The notes under the pieces were generated by a model, which saw only the letters and a list, made by a program, of their open reading frames with translations, searched no databases and had not been told where the DNA came from. Below, one piece after another: positions 25,370-34,366 of a stretch of DNA of 51,040 nucleotides. This stretch comes from Candidatus Dadabacteria bacterium. Its GTDB lineage: Bacteria; Bdellovibrionota_C; UBA2361; J046. A program made the position numbers and the translations under genes. The stretch is taken from the NCBI GenBank assembly GCA_003696425.1, contig RFHI01000259.1, positions 1 through 51,040 of the forward strand, read 5' to 3'. The first letter of the stretch is position 1, and each line of letters begins with the position of its first letter.

Positions 25370-26568
25370 AAGACATTAAACTCTCAGATTTTAAGGAAGT
25401 ACTGAAGGCTTTTTCCTCAGGTAAGCCGGTTATCATAGTTGATGATGCTGATCGTGAAAATGAAGGTGATCTGGCGGTTGCATCATCAAAGGTTAATGCA
25501 GAGAATATAAATTTCATGCTGCAGCACGGCCGTGGCCTGGTATGTGTAACACTGACCTCCGAGCGGGCCGGGCAGCTGGGTATCCCACTGCAGGTACTGA
25601 ACAATAATTCTCCTTTTAATACTCAGTTTGCTGTTACTGTCGACTGGCAGGGTGTAAGGGACAATGGTGTAACAGCAGCTGGTCGTGCCCGAACTATAAT
25701 GCATATGCTTGATCCACGAGCCGCACCCGGTGATTTTATTTCACCGGGTAGTGTGGTTCCACTTATAGCTCATCCATCAGGAGTGCTGGGCAGACAGGGA
25801 CAGACAGAGGGGGCCACTGACCTGGCGCGGCTTGCAGGCCTTCCGGCTTCCGGAGTTATCTGTGAAATATTAAACCCTGATGGCAGTATGATGCGTGGCA
25901 AAGCTCTCGCTGAGTATGCTTACAAACACGAGCTGCCTGTTACGAGTGTAGCTGAAATTATTAAGTACAGGATACAACACGAAGTATTTGTTCGTGATGT
26001 AGCAGTTTCAAACCTTTCGACCAAGTTTGGAGTTTTTCAGGTGCATGTTTTTGAGGACGATGTTGCCCGTAAGGAGCATCTGGCGCTGATCTATGGAGTG
26101 CCGCCGATAGACTCTGCTGTACTGGTGCGGCTTCACTCTGAATGTCTGACGGGTGATGTCTTCGGCAGCAGACGCTGTGATTGCGGTCCCCAGCTTGAGA
26201 TGGCTTTAGAGGCAATTGTGAAAAATGGCAGCGGGATACTTCTCTACCTGCGTCAGGAGGGGCGAGGGATTGGGCTCAGTAACAAGCTTAAGGCCTATAA
26301 ATTACAGGATCAGGGACATGATACCGTTGATGCCAACATAGTGCTTGGCTTTTTACCCGACCAACGGGATTTTGTAGTAGCAGCGCGTATGCTGCAGAGT
26401 CTGGGAATTGAAGAGATTAATCTTTTAACCAATAATCCGCGTAAAGTTAAGGAGCTTGAACAGTCGGGCATTAAGGTTGAAAAGAGGGTGCCGCTTAGAG
26501 TTAAACCAACTCCCGATTCAGCTGCGTATCTCAGAACCAAGCGCGACAAGCTGGGGCATATACTTTAA
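25366..26568 (+). CDS. ribBA: RibBA-type fusion: degenerate DHBP synthase domain plus GTP cyclohydrolase II
   Basis: 400 residues from a GTG overlapping the ribE stop, with AGGA about 9 nt upstream. The C-terminal half (about 205-400) is a complete GTP cyclohydrolase II: HSECLTGDVFGSRRCDCG supplies the zinc cysteines, then RQEGRGIGL and LLTNNPRKV. It opens GTP to start riboflavin synthesis. The N-terminal half (about 1-200) has the DHBP synthase fold and keeps DADRENEGD (29-35), but conserved positions differ: Ser129 where PGH is normal, Gln146 where the metal-binding His of GHTEA is normal, Gly106 for the Asp of AADR, and Asp99-Asn100 for Thr-Thr. DHBP synthase activity is therefore doubtful. 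Confidence 0.9.
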   Translation: MKDIKLSDFKEVLKAFSSGKPVIIVDDADRENEGDLAVASSKVNAENINFMLQHGRGLVCVTLTSERAGQLGIPLQVLNNNSPFNTQFAVTVDWQGVRDNGVTAAGRARTIMHMLDPRAAPGDFISPGSVVPLIAHPSGVLGRQGQTEGATDLARLAGLPASGVICEILNPDGSMMRGKALAEYAYKHELPVTSVAEIIKYRIQHEVFVRDVAVSNLSTKFGVFQVHVFEDDVARKEHLALIYGVPPIDSAVLVRLHSECLTGDVFGSRRCDCGPQLEMALEAIVKNGSGILLYLRQEGRGIGLSNKLKAYKLQDQGHDTVDANIVLGFLPDQRDFVVAARMLQSLGIEEINLLTNNPRKVKELEQSGIKVEKRVPLRVKPTPDSAAYLRTKRDKLGHIL

Positions 26569-26701
26569 TGAGCTGATCGTCTAAAAGCAAGTCAGGATTT
26601 ACGAGTTCTTCCCCGGACACAGGAAATCAACTATATATTATTATTTCAAATAGGTGCTATCGACCTACGAGGGACCATTCTGCAGCTTTCCTGAGTTGTC
26701 G

Positions 26702-26759
26702 GGCATCTAATCATTAGATAAGTTACCCGGGATAGGTTGTAAAGAAGTTTCTAGATGCC
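26702..26759. repeat. Inverted repeat upstream of the methyltransferase gene
   Basis: GGCATCTA (26702-26709) is matched by TAGATGCC (26752-26759). Immediately inside the left arm lies a small perfect hairpin, ATCTAA-TCA-TTAGAT. The structure ends 34 nt before the ATG at 26794, so it could form in the leader RNA. The role is unknown. Confidence 0.45.
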
Positions 26760-26793
26760 GAAAATCATTATTTAATCTTTGCGGACGGGGTGT

Positions 26794-27546
26794 ATGGGAC
26801 CTGATATAAAATATTTAGATCGGGAGGATAACAGTCTCAGGCCCAGCTGGAGCGTTAACCCGGGATATGTAAACGACTTGCATCGTGAGATTTATGCCCG
26901 CACTGATCATATCCCTGGCTGGCAGATGGAGGGCGATACATACAAACTGTTTGAGATGGGGTATTTTTGTGGTGATGTTATCCTTGAAATAGGCATATAT
27001 GCAGGTCGCTCGGCGTCAGTGGCTCTTCACGGTGCTCTGAGTAACCCTGGACGGAAAGCAGCTCCTCAGTATTTTGGAGTCGACATTGATCCAAATGCAA
27101 TTAAAAAAACCAGAGAAACGCTGACCCGGCAGGGGCTTATTGAATATGCCATGATTCTGTGGGGCGGTATTGAAATGGTTACTGAATTAATTGATATAAC
27201 TCCCACAATGGTTTTTGTCGATGGAGATCATTCCTATGAGGGTTGTAAAAAGGATCTTTACACACTTAATGAGCTGCTTTCAGCAAATACTCCGGTGCTC
27301 TGTCACGATTGGAAAAACAAACAAAATCAAACTGGAGAATACGGAGTATTGCAGGCATGTAATGAATGGGAACAGGATGGATATGCACATTTTGCTGGAG
27401 TTTTTGGCTGTTCGGCACTATATATTACCTCAGATAAGTGTAATAAAGTCCGCGGTGCTCTTACAGCCCGCCGCTTTCGTCAGTTAAGAGATGCTGTCAG
27501 TGAAAATATAGATGAAGCTATTAAAGAGACGCTTCAGCAGAACTGA
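26794..27546 (+). CDS. Class I SAM-dependent methyltransferase-like protein (Methyltransf_24 type)
   Basis: 250 residues from the ATG at 26794. The SAM-binding motif ILEIGIYAGRSASV, an acidic ribose-contact FGVDIDPNAIKK, and the metal-site-like MVFVDGDHSYEGCKKDL are in the order of Methyltransf_24 (class I) proteins, which often act on cell-surface sugars or small molecules. The N-terminal 45 residues look like a substrate-recognition extension. It lies between ribBA and glyA but has a 225-bp leader and no family link to flavin synthesis. Its 3' end overlaps the converging glyA by 13 bp. The substrate cannot be told. Confidence 0.8.
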   Translation: MGPDIKYLDREDNSLRPSWSVNPGYVNDLHREIYARTDHIPGWQMEGDTYKLFEMGYFCGDVILEIGIYAGRSASVALHGALSNPGRKAAPQYFGVDIDPNAIKKTRETLTRQGLIEYAMILWGGIEMVTELIDITPTMVFVDGDHSYEGCKKDLYTLNELLSANTPVLCHDWKNKQNQTGEYGVLQACNEWEQDGYAHFAGVFGCSALYITSDKCNKVRGALTARRFRQLRDAVSENIDEAIKETLQQN

Positions 27547-29033
27547 CTCATCAAATACTCAAGATCCAGTTCAGGATAAACCGGGTAACGACGTAAAAGC
27601 TCGCCAGTTCTGGCTCTGGCCTCCGCTTTTACTTTATCATCGATCTGATATTTAGACTTGCCAGGCTTGCCGCTTTTAAGGACAGCAGGTTGTGTTGCCG
27701 TTAAAACTAATTTAATAATGGCAGCAATTTCCGGCATTTCCCCAGTGCTCATGCCAAGGGTGGTAAGAGCAGGCGTCCCCAGCCTTAGGCCGCTGGTATA
27801 CCAGGCGCCGTTGGGGTCGAAAGGAATGGAGTTGCGGTTCAGCGTGATTCCACATTCACGCAGAGCCTCTTCCGCCTGTCTGCCGGTAATTCCAAAATTT
27901 GTTACATCAATCAATACAATGTGATTATCCGTGCCACCAGTTAGTACCTGCATTCCTTCATCAATACAGGCTTTAGCAAGTGCTTTGGCATTTAACACAA
28001 TTTTTCCGGCATAGTCCTTAAAATCTTCACTTAAAGCTTCACTGAATGCCACTGCTTTTGCAGCCAGTACATGTGGAAGTGGACCGCCTATGACAAGCGG
28101 ACAGCCCTTATCTACCTGTTCGGCAAATTCTTTACGACACAGAATCAGGCCGCCGCGGGGGCCGCGCAGGGTTTTGTGAGTAGTACTGGTAACAACATCA
28201 GCAAATTCAACCGGATTATTATCACCACTAAACACTTTTCCGGCTACCAGGCCCGCAAAATGAGCCATATCAACCATAAGAACAGCACCTGCTTTATCAG
28301 CAATCTCTCTTAATCGCCTAAAATCAAGTGCACGCGGGTAGGCGCTGTAGCCAGCCAGGAGAATAAGAGGCTTTAATTCAAGTGCCTGGGCTTCTATCTG
28401 GTCGTAGTCAAGAAGTCCTGTTTCTTTAGAAACAGTATACGAATGTGCTTCAAACATCTGTGCGGAAACATTGTAGCGGTAGCCGTGAGTAAGGTGTCCT
28501 CCTGAAGCATAGTCGTGGCCCAAAAGTTTTTGGCTTCCGAGTGCCGATCTGAATTCTGCCCACTGTGCGTCAGAAAGATCTGTAAGCTTGGTCTGGCCAA
28601 ACTTTTCCAGAAGCTTTGAACCAACGCGCGTGTGCAATATAGCCCAAAACGCTATCATATTTGCGTCAGCACCACTATGAGGCTGCACATATGCATGCTC
28701 AGCTCCGAACAGTTCACAGGCACGCTTGCAGGCAAAAGATTCAATCTCGTCTACATTTTGGCAGCCTGCATAAAAGCGATGATAAGGAAATCCTTCGGCA
28801 TATTTATCTGTTAGCAGGTTCCCCATGGCAAGCTGGGTAGCAGGGGAAGAGTAGTTTTCACTGGCAATCAATTTCAGGTTATTCCTCTGGTCTCCAAGCT
28901 CTCTTACAATACTGGCTGCAACGGCCGGAGCCCGCTCAGCGATTAATGAAAGACTGCTGAGATAAGCCAGCATTGCAGGATTAATATTACTCTCTTGTTT
29001 CGCAAGATATTCTCTAATGGCTGAATAGTTCAT
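27534..29033 (-). CDS. glyA: Serine hydroxymethyltransferase, long form
   Basis: 499 residues against about 415-430 in most bacteria. The PLP lysine lies in TSTTHKTLRGPRGG (about residue 287), and LIASENYSSPA, QPHSGADAN, GGHLTHGY, MAHFAGLVA and SGLRLGTPALTTLG are all present. The extra length comes from an N-terminal extension of about 25 residues, an insertion of about 45 residues between the QPHSGADAN region and GGHLTHG, and a basic C-terminal extension. A similarly long GlyA is known from Chlamydia. GlyA converts serine and tetrahydrofolate to glycine and methylene-THF. The ATG at 29033 follows GGGGA. It is transcribed against ribH and the methyltransferase. Confidence 0.95.
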   Translation of the reverse strand: MNYSAIREYLAKQESNINPAMLAYLSSLSLIAERAPAVAASIVRELGDQRNNLKLIASENYSSPATQLAMGNLLTDKYAEGFPYHRFYAGCQNVDEIESFACKRACELFGAEHAYVQPHSGADANMIAFWAILHTRVGSKLLEKFGQTKLTDLSDAQWAEFRSALGSQKLLGHDYASGGHLTHGYRYNVSAQMFEAHSYTVSKETGLLDYDQIEAQALELKPLILLAGYSAYPRALDFRRLREIADKAGAVLMVDMAHFAGLVAGKVFSGDNNPVEFADVVTSTTHKTLRGPRGGLILCRKEFAEQVDKGCPLVIGGPLPHVLAAKAVAFSEALSEDFKDYAGKIVLNAKALAKACIDEGMQVLTGGTDNHIVLIDVTNFGITGRQAEEALRECGITLNRNSIPFDPNGAWYTSGLRLGTPALTTLGMSTGEMPEIAAIIKLVLTATQPAVLKSGKPGKSKYQIDDKVKAEARARTGELLRRYPVYPELDLEYLMSQFC

Positions 29034-29307
29034 AAGATAATCCCCAGAAAATTTTTTCAGCAGGCCGGTTTTGTCATCAGCAAAGTAGCACGATCAATTA
29101 TAGCCATACAATATGAGCGGCGCTGTTCTAAGGGACTGTAATCAAGAGAGTTTTTAAGTTACTTTAGCCTCTTAAGGTGTTGAAATTAATAATCATGTGG
29201 GTTATTTATAAGTTGGCCGGTTACCTTACTGGTTCGGGTAGCATAACACTTAGTGAAGAATTTTTAGGCGGGTAGAGAAACACTGTTGAATGCTGGTCTT
29301 TTAGTTT

Positions 29308-29790
29308 ATGGCACATCGCACTATTCAGGCTGAAACCGATGCTTCAGGCGCAAAGTTTGCCGTGGTAGCCGGGCGTTTTAACAGTTTTATTTCAGAAAAA
29401 CTTGTTGATGGTGCCATAAAAGCTCTGGTTGAATGCGGAGCTTCAGATGATGCCGTGACAGTTGTATGGGTGCCTGGAAGTTACGAAATCCCTTTAATAA
29501 GTAAAAAACTTGCGGAAACAGGGAAGTTCGATGGTGTGGTTGCAGTCGGCGCTGTTATACGTGGAGAAACGCTGCATTTTGAGCTGATTGCCAATGAACT
29601 TTCGCGCGGGCTTATGCAGGTATCAATGGAAACTTCAGTCCCTGTGACTTTTGGAGTTATTACAGCCGATACGGTTGAACAAGCAACTGCCAGAGCCGGT
29701 GGAGAAGCTGGAAACAAGGGCGCAGAGGCTGCGGTTGCCGCTGTCGAGATGGTAAATGTGTTGCGGACTATTAAGAGAGGTGAGCTATGA
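29308..29790 (+). CDS. ribH: 6,7-dimethyl-8-ribityllumazine synthase
   Basis: 160 residues with the family segments FAVVAGRFNSFISEKL, VWVPGSYEIPL, AVGAVIRGETLHFELIA (with the catalytic His), VTFGVITADTVEQATARAG, and NKGAEAAVAAVEM. It condenses the RibD product with 3,4-dihydroxy-2-butanone 4-phosphate to form the lumazine, and usually forms a hollow icosahedral or pentameric assembly. The ATG at 29308 has no strong Shine-Dalgarno sequence. The stop codon overlaps the nusB start (ATGA), a classic ribH-nusB pair. The upstream 274 bp hold no FMN riboswitch. Confidence 0.96.
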   Translation: MAHRTIQAETDASGAKFAVVAGRFNSFISEKLVDGAIKALVECGASDDAVTVVWVPGSYEIPLISKKLAETGKFDGVVAVGAVIRGETLHFELIANELSRGLMQVSMETSVPVTFGVITADTVEQATARAGGEAGNKGAEAAVAAVEMVNVLRTIKRGEL

Positions 29791-30266
29791 AGTCACGCAG
29801 AAAAGCCAGAGAAGCCGCTTTGCAATTACTTTATATGTGCGATACGGCACGTAATTGGGATCCGCAGCAAATTGATATTTTCTTTGAGGCCTTTGTGCTC
29901 TCTGACGAAGAAAATAGTGAGGTTGAAAGGAAAAACACAAGCTTTTCCCGCCGCTTGATGCGGGGAGTGTGTGAAAATGTTGAATACCTTGATTCAATAA
30001 TTAATCAGGCTTCAACCCGTTGGAGCGTAAGACGTATGGCTCGTGTGGATCGGAATATTATAAGGCTTGCCACTTATGAGCTTGCTTTTGAAGATGAAAT
30101 CCCGACTAACGTCAGTATTAATGAGAGCATAGAAATCGCCAAGCGTTTCGGGACCAAGGATTCACCGGTTTTTGTTAACGGGGTACTTGATCACGTTGCC
30201 AGACTTGTTAAAGAGGGAGCTGCTACTAAAAGTAAGCAGACCATTAAGAAGCTGGCGGTCTCCTGA
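29787..30266 (+). CDS. nusB: Transcription antitermination factor NusB
   Basis: 159 residues of the helical NusB family: RRKAREAALQLLYMCD at the N-terminus, SRRLMRGVCENVEYLD, then MARVDRNIIRLATYEL and the end PTNVSINESIEIAKRFG...FVNGVLDHVAR. NusB with S10 binds boxA RNA and prevents early termination in rRNA operons. The ATG overlaps the ribH stop, with GAGGTG as ribosome-binding site inside ribH. The 3' end overlaps the converging membrane-protein gene by 23 bp. Confidence 0.96.
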   Translation: MKSRRKAREAALQLLYMCDTARNWDPQQIDIFFEAFVLSDEENSEVERKNTSFSRRLMRGVCENVEYLDSIINQASTRWSVRRMARVDRNIIRLATYELAFEDEIPTNVSINESIEIAKRFGTKDSPVFVNGVLDHVARLVKEGAATKSKQTIKKLAVS

Positions 30267-32085
30267 TTTTTGACTGTCTTTTTGGCCGCTGTTGCCTGTT
30301 TCTGTTGCGCTTTCTTTTTTGGGCAAGCTCTACCTGAAGTTCTGCAACTGACCATTCAAACTTTGGATGCTTGCCTGTTTGAACTACAAGCAAACAGGAT
30401 GTTGTTAAAGGCTCAGAAAAATAGAGCGTTACATCACTCTGTCCGCCATAATAGGGGTACCCCTCAGGGGTAACCTGCACAGGACCCTGCCAGTTGGGTT
30501 GACTGTATACCGTTTTATAAGATTTGAATCGATCCATCTGCTTGGTTCTTCCGTGAAAGCATTTGTCGCCAGTCTTTACGGTAATGCCACGTGGAAAATC
30601 AGCAAGATAAATACCCGGATCAAGCTTTAATGCACCAACTTTAAGCGGTTCTTTAAAGTAAATGTGCAGCCACTCGCCACCAATTTGTCGTCCCAGTGCA
30701 GTTGACCAACGTGTAGCGGGATTTGAATCAAACATTTTTTTTAGAACCTTTCGATTATTATGATGTGAGCTATAAACTCTAATAATTTTTCTGCGTTTAA
30801 GCAGGTGCCTAAAAGATAAAATCCTCTTTCGGTGCTTAATAGCCCAGATGCCCTCATTTAAGATTACATTGAGTGATGGGGAAGCAATGATCTTGCGTTC
30901 TTCTGCGCCGGAAGCAGCGTAGATGCTATGTGGCGCTTGCTTCTGCAGAATTGCCGCAGGCTGCTCCCCTGCCTTTGTGGCTAACAGAACTGCAATAAAT
31001 ACTGGTAGAACAGTTGCAACTGCAATATGGCTCCTTAAACTTAGCTCTGCAAAATAAATAATGGCCAGTGAAAAAAAGATCGGTAAAAGTGGAATAAAAA
31101 ACAATCCTGGCAGCAATCGCCCTATTACCGCTACTGGCATAATAGAGGCAATCGATTCAGCGGGAAGTGAATCCAGCAAAGAATTTCCGGCCAGCAGGCA
31201 GAGAATAACAAGTGTATCTCGCGTAGCCTTGTTTGAGTTATACAGGATGATTAGTAAAATCAAGGCAACTAAAGTCAGAAGAAGTGAAGGTGCAAAGTAA
31301 ATAGATTTTAATCCTGCACGATTAATAAACGGAATTGATGGAGCTGAACTGATTAGTGGTGTAATAATGCCGGGTAGTCCATCGTCCGGTACCACATGAG
31401 CCAAAAAAGGGTAGTCCGGGATATGGGGCGCAGGGAAAACTATACCCGTGTAAAACATTATTGCCCCCGATGTCAAAAGGACCAGTTTAACTGTTGTATT
31501 AATGGGGGAGCTGTGTTCTTTAGAATAAAGAGCAATGAGCAGCGCCAGGATGTAAAGTAATAACGCCAGCGGGCCAGTTGCCAGTGCAGATACAGGAGCT
31601 GCTAAAACCACCAGCAGTTTCCACAGCAGCGCTGAATGTTGTGAGTTTAGTAGCTTGTCTAAAATGACACTTAGCAGCGCAAACCAGCTGATAGAAGCCA
31701 GTACGACCCGATCGCTTCCGAAAAGGATAATTACTGCGCAAGTAAGCAATAGAGTCCCTGGAGCCGCTAGGAGTCTTCTATCTGTTGGTAATTTAAAAAA
31801 TAAAAATATATAAACTGATACAAATAAAATAAATACCTCTGCTAGCAGGTAAGCCTTACTCGGTTGGGCCAATAATTGTTGCAGGACCTCGCCGATCAGC
31901 CTCAGAATTGGGCCGTCACGCCAGAGGTGATAAGCATTGTGGGTTGCGCTTGCAATAGTGTAAATACTGCCATCAACAGGTTTTAGCGGATAGGTAAGAT
32001 AAGGATCAAGTAAAGGTGCACAGAGCAGATATGCAAACCATAATGCAATCAGCAGGTAAATCGGTGATAAAATATATTTATTCAT
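30244..32085 (-). CDS. Polytopic membrane protein with discoidin-like (F5/8 type C) C-terminal domain
   Basis: 613 residues. About ten to twelve transmembrane segments (roughly 1-370) are followed by a soluble domain (about 400-585) with the F5/8 type C pattern: MFDSNPATRWSTALGRQ, then GGEWLHIYF, LKLDPG, DFPRGITVKTG and FEWSVAELQV. This architecture occurs in membrane enzymes of surface-glycan assembly, where the domain may bind carbohydrate. The last 25 residues are very basic (KRKRNRNRQQRPKRQ). Its ATG overlaps the stop of the upstream 741-residue gene (ATGA), so both are translated from one mRNA. Substrate unknown; no glycosyltransferase DE motif is obvious. Confidence 0.75.
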   Translation of the reverse strand: MNKYILSPIYLLIALWFAYLLCAPLLDPYLTYPLKPVDGSIYTIASATHNAYHLWRDGPILRLIGEVLQQLLAQPSKAYLLAEVFILFVSVYIFLFFKLPTDRRLLAAPGTLLLTCAVIILFGSDRVVLASISWFALLSVILDKLLNSQHSALLWKLLVVLAAPVSALATGPLALLLYILALLIALYSKEHSSPINTTVKLVLLTSGAIMFYTGIVFPAPHIPDYPFLAHVVPDDGLPGIITPLISSAPSIPFINRAGLKSIYFAPSLLLTLVALILLIILYNSNKATRDTLVILCLLAGNSLLDSLPAESIASIMPVAVIGRLLPGLFFIPLLPIFFSLAIIYFAELSLRSHIAVATVLPVFIAVLLATKAGEQPAAILQKQAPHSIYAASGAEERKIIASPSLNVILNEGIWAIKHRKRILSFRHLLKRRKIIRVYSSHHNNRKVLKKMFDSNPATRWSTALGRQIGGEWLHIYFKEPLKVGALKLDPGIYLADFPRGITVKTGDKCFHGRTKQMDRFKSYKTVYSQPNWQGPVQVTPEGYPYYGGQSDVTLYFSEPLTTSCLLVVQTGKHPKFEWSVAELQVELAQKRKRNRNRQQRPKRQSKIRRPPAS

Positions 32086-34307
32086 GACCTGAAAAGTAAT
32101 CTCCGATAAGCTGGCATGCTTTTCAAAGTGATCGTACGGTTAAGCGGACAATTTTCAAGCTCCACAAGCACCACCTCTGGTGCTGCTTGGTATGGTTTGA
32201 CTGCACATCCAGTAGCCTCAAGAAACGGAAAGTAATTGTATTTAATAACTGCATCTTTACTTTTCAGCTTAAGGGTTACTGAGTTTGAATTTTGTTGCAG
32301 CACCTTACCCTGGCCCTTTAAAAAGTAAGAACTCTTGAAATCCTTACGAACAAAGAGGTGAAACCTGCCTTCTGTGGCCACCCGCACAAACTTTTCAGGG
32401 TGGTTTGTAAAAAATTTTTTCCAGCGCCGTTCATGTGCAAAGATTGCTGATACATTGTACAGATCCAGGTACTCTTCGATTCCTTCAAGTCTTCTATTAA
32501 TAAAGCTGTGCGGGAATAACTGCTTATACCTCCACAGATTGTGCACGTAGCTTGAGGCCATAAGAGGCTTGCCGGTCAAATATGCAAGTGGCGCCAGATG
32601 AGCATGGTTTAACTCGTGCAGCACAAAGCCGGAAAAGGCGATACGTCCACCAACTGAAAGATTCCGAATAGTTTCTATCAGGTGATCGGTTTTTGGTTCT
32701 TTAAAGTAATATTTTACCAGTGAATGATTAACAGTAATAGCTGCGGTCGCAAGTGGACCGCTTAACAGAAATCCACTAATAAGGGCCACAAGGGAACGGC
32801 TTATTATTCCTGACTTTTCTGTCACATTTCTTTTCATTAAAGTTGAGATTGCAGCAGCAGCAGGAATACATGCGATTATTTGTAATATCACCAGCATGCG
32901 ATCCAACTCAAGCTGTGGTTTTAGAGGAGATAATCCAGCCCCCATTATTAGAAGCCAAAGCGATGTAGCGGCAATAAGCCAGCCAGACAGGCCCCCGATT
33001 AATGTCAGACCTGGCAGCAACATAAAAATAAGCAAAGGATTTGTCGAAATAGTTTTTTCACGTAAAGCTTTCAGGCTATCTTTTAAATTCAAGCTAGCTG
33101 CATTTTTTTTAAATGTTTTGTGCTGGCCTGTCAGAGATGCTTCCGCCTCCTGAGCCATGCTGGTATAAGCCGGCTTTTCGGATTTTATAAATTTAGAAAC
33201 GTTTGATACTGACCAGAAAATGGAGATCCATGGAAGATTAATCGCGATAATTGCGACAGCCAGAGGAATTAGCAGACGTTTTTTTAACAGAGCACCGCGG
33301 CCGCAAAAGGCCATTACAACTTTTGCTAAACCAATCAACATAGCCGGGATAAGTACCAGCCCCGAAGGCGACCATAACAACACCAGAGAAAACAGCAGTA
33401 CATACAAAATAGCTTCAGTCAAGGTTAACCTAATATGCTCATTCAACAATCTGCAGGTAAGCGCTAAAAGAAGTGGAAGTAGCGAGGTGCTTGTTACAAA
33501 TCCCATGGTGCCATACTTTAAACCCCACTCAAACCATGTCAGGCTGGTTGAAACCGACAGGATCGAAGCAATTGCCGGGGCGGGATGCTTGAGATTCACA
33601 AGCCTGCAAGCGCAGTACGAGGAAAGCGGCAGCAGCACAAATAATACACCCACCACGATAAAATTATATATCTGCTCAACGGGGTAGAGATAGATAAGCG
33701 GAGAGAAGAGTAAAAACACATTAAGCGCGCCCGTAGCAAAAAAATCGCGGTTATCTATTCCGCCATTCCAGAATGGATTGTAAAAGGGGATAGAAGGAAA
33801 ATTTTCTTTTAGAAGTTCCAGTCTATACAGAAAAGTGGAGTGATCGTCAGAGAATATAAGGCGGCCAGCGCTCTCCCAGAAAAAACAACCTATACACAGT
33901 GTGATCGCCAAAATGGCAGTTACGGGTAAACTTTGTTCGGGAGCTTTATTGACAAAGAAAAAACTGCAGAGCGACATGAAAATTATCTCTCCGCGGATGG
34001 AAGGGCCTTGAAAAAAATTGTAGCGGTGGTTTAGCCAGTCGCTGAGAAAAACCAGACAAATTGCGAACGCAAAGAGCTCTAACATTATCAGGCGACCTGA
34101 CAGGTTTAAGCCGTTCAGTAGTATGCCCAGAACGCAGAGAATCGCTCCCGATACCAGCACTGCTTTTGCGTTGGAATAAAGTGTTAACCCGTTGTGATCC
34201 CATAGGGCAAGGGATTTGATGGAGAGAGAAAATATAAAAAGCAGTAGTCCACCTGATACTAGCAGGGTTGCGAATCTATTTTTTGTATCGTAGCCGGAAT
34301 GTTCCAT
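32082..34307 (-). CDS. Large polytopic membrane protein, YfhO/PTPS-related type
   Basis: 741 residues with about twelve or more transmembrane helices up to about 520 and a soluble C-terminal domain of about 220 residues. A first large loop has FSDDHSTFLYRLELLKENFP and YNPFWNGGIDNRDFF, a pattern of YfhO-like and 6-pyruvoyl-tetrahydropterin-synthase-related membrane proteins, which are relatives of GT-C glycosyltransferases. The late segment LVEIT-like HELNHAHLAPLAYLTG precedes a region typical of the soluble end. It overlaps its downstream neighbour by 4 bp and lies 59 bp after a TPR gene. A role in modifying lipoteichoic acid-like or other surface glycans is inference only. Confidence 0.72.
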   Translation of the reverse strand: MEHSGYDTKNRFATLLVSGGLLLFIFSLSIKSLALWDHNGLTLYSNAKAVLVSGAILCVLGILLNGLNLSGRLIMLELFAFAICLVFLSDWLNHRYNFFQGPSIRGEIIFMSLCSFFFVNKAPEQSLPVTAILAITLCIGCFFWESAGRLIFSDDHSTFLYRLELLKENFPSIPFYNPFWNGGIDNRDFFATGALNVFLLFSPLIYLYPVEQIYNFIVVGVLFVLLPLSSYCACRLVNLKHPAPAIASILSVSTSLTWFEWGLKYGTMGFVTSTSLLPLLLALTCRLLNEHIRLTLTEAILYVLLFSLVLLWSPSGLVLIPAMLIGLAKVVMAFCGRGALLKKRLLIPLAVAIIAINLPWISIFWSVSNVSKFIKSEKPAYTSMAQEAEASLTGQHKTFKKNAASLNLKDSLKALREKTISTNPLLIFMLLPGLTLIGGLSGWLIAATSLWLLIMGAGLSPLKPQLELDRMLVILQIIACIPAAAAISTLMKRNVTEKSGIISRSLVALISGFLLSGPLATAAITVNHSLVKYYFKEPKTDHLIETIRNLSVGGRIAFSGFVLHELNHAHLAPLAYLTGKPLMASSYVHNLWRYKQLFPHSFINRRLEGIEEYLDLYNVSAIFAHERRWKKFFTNHPEKFVRVATEGRFHLFVRKDFKSSYFLKGQGKVLQQNSNSVTLKLKSKDAVIKYNYFPFLEATGCAVKPYQAAPEVVLVELENCPLNRTITLKSMPAYRRLLFRS

Positions 34308-34366
34308 TCCGGCTATTATAGTGGCTGATTACACGATGATAAAGGGTTGCAATGACAGATCCGGCA

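Noticed and set aside
29034-29307. Possible FMN riboswitch before ribH
   Set aside because: The conserved RFN blocks are not present here or before nrdR, ribE or ribD.
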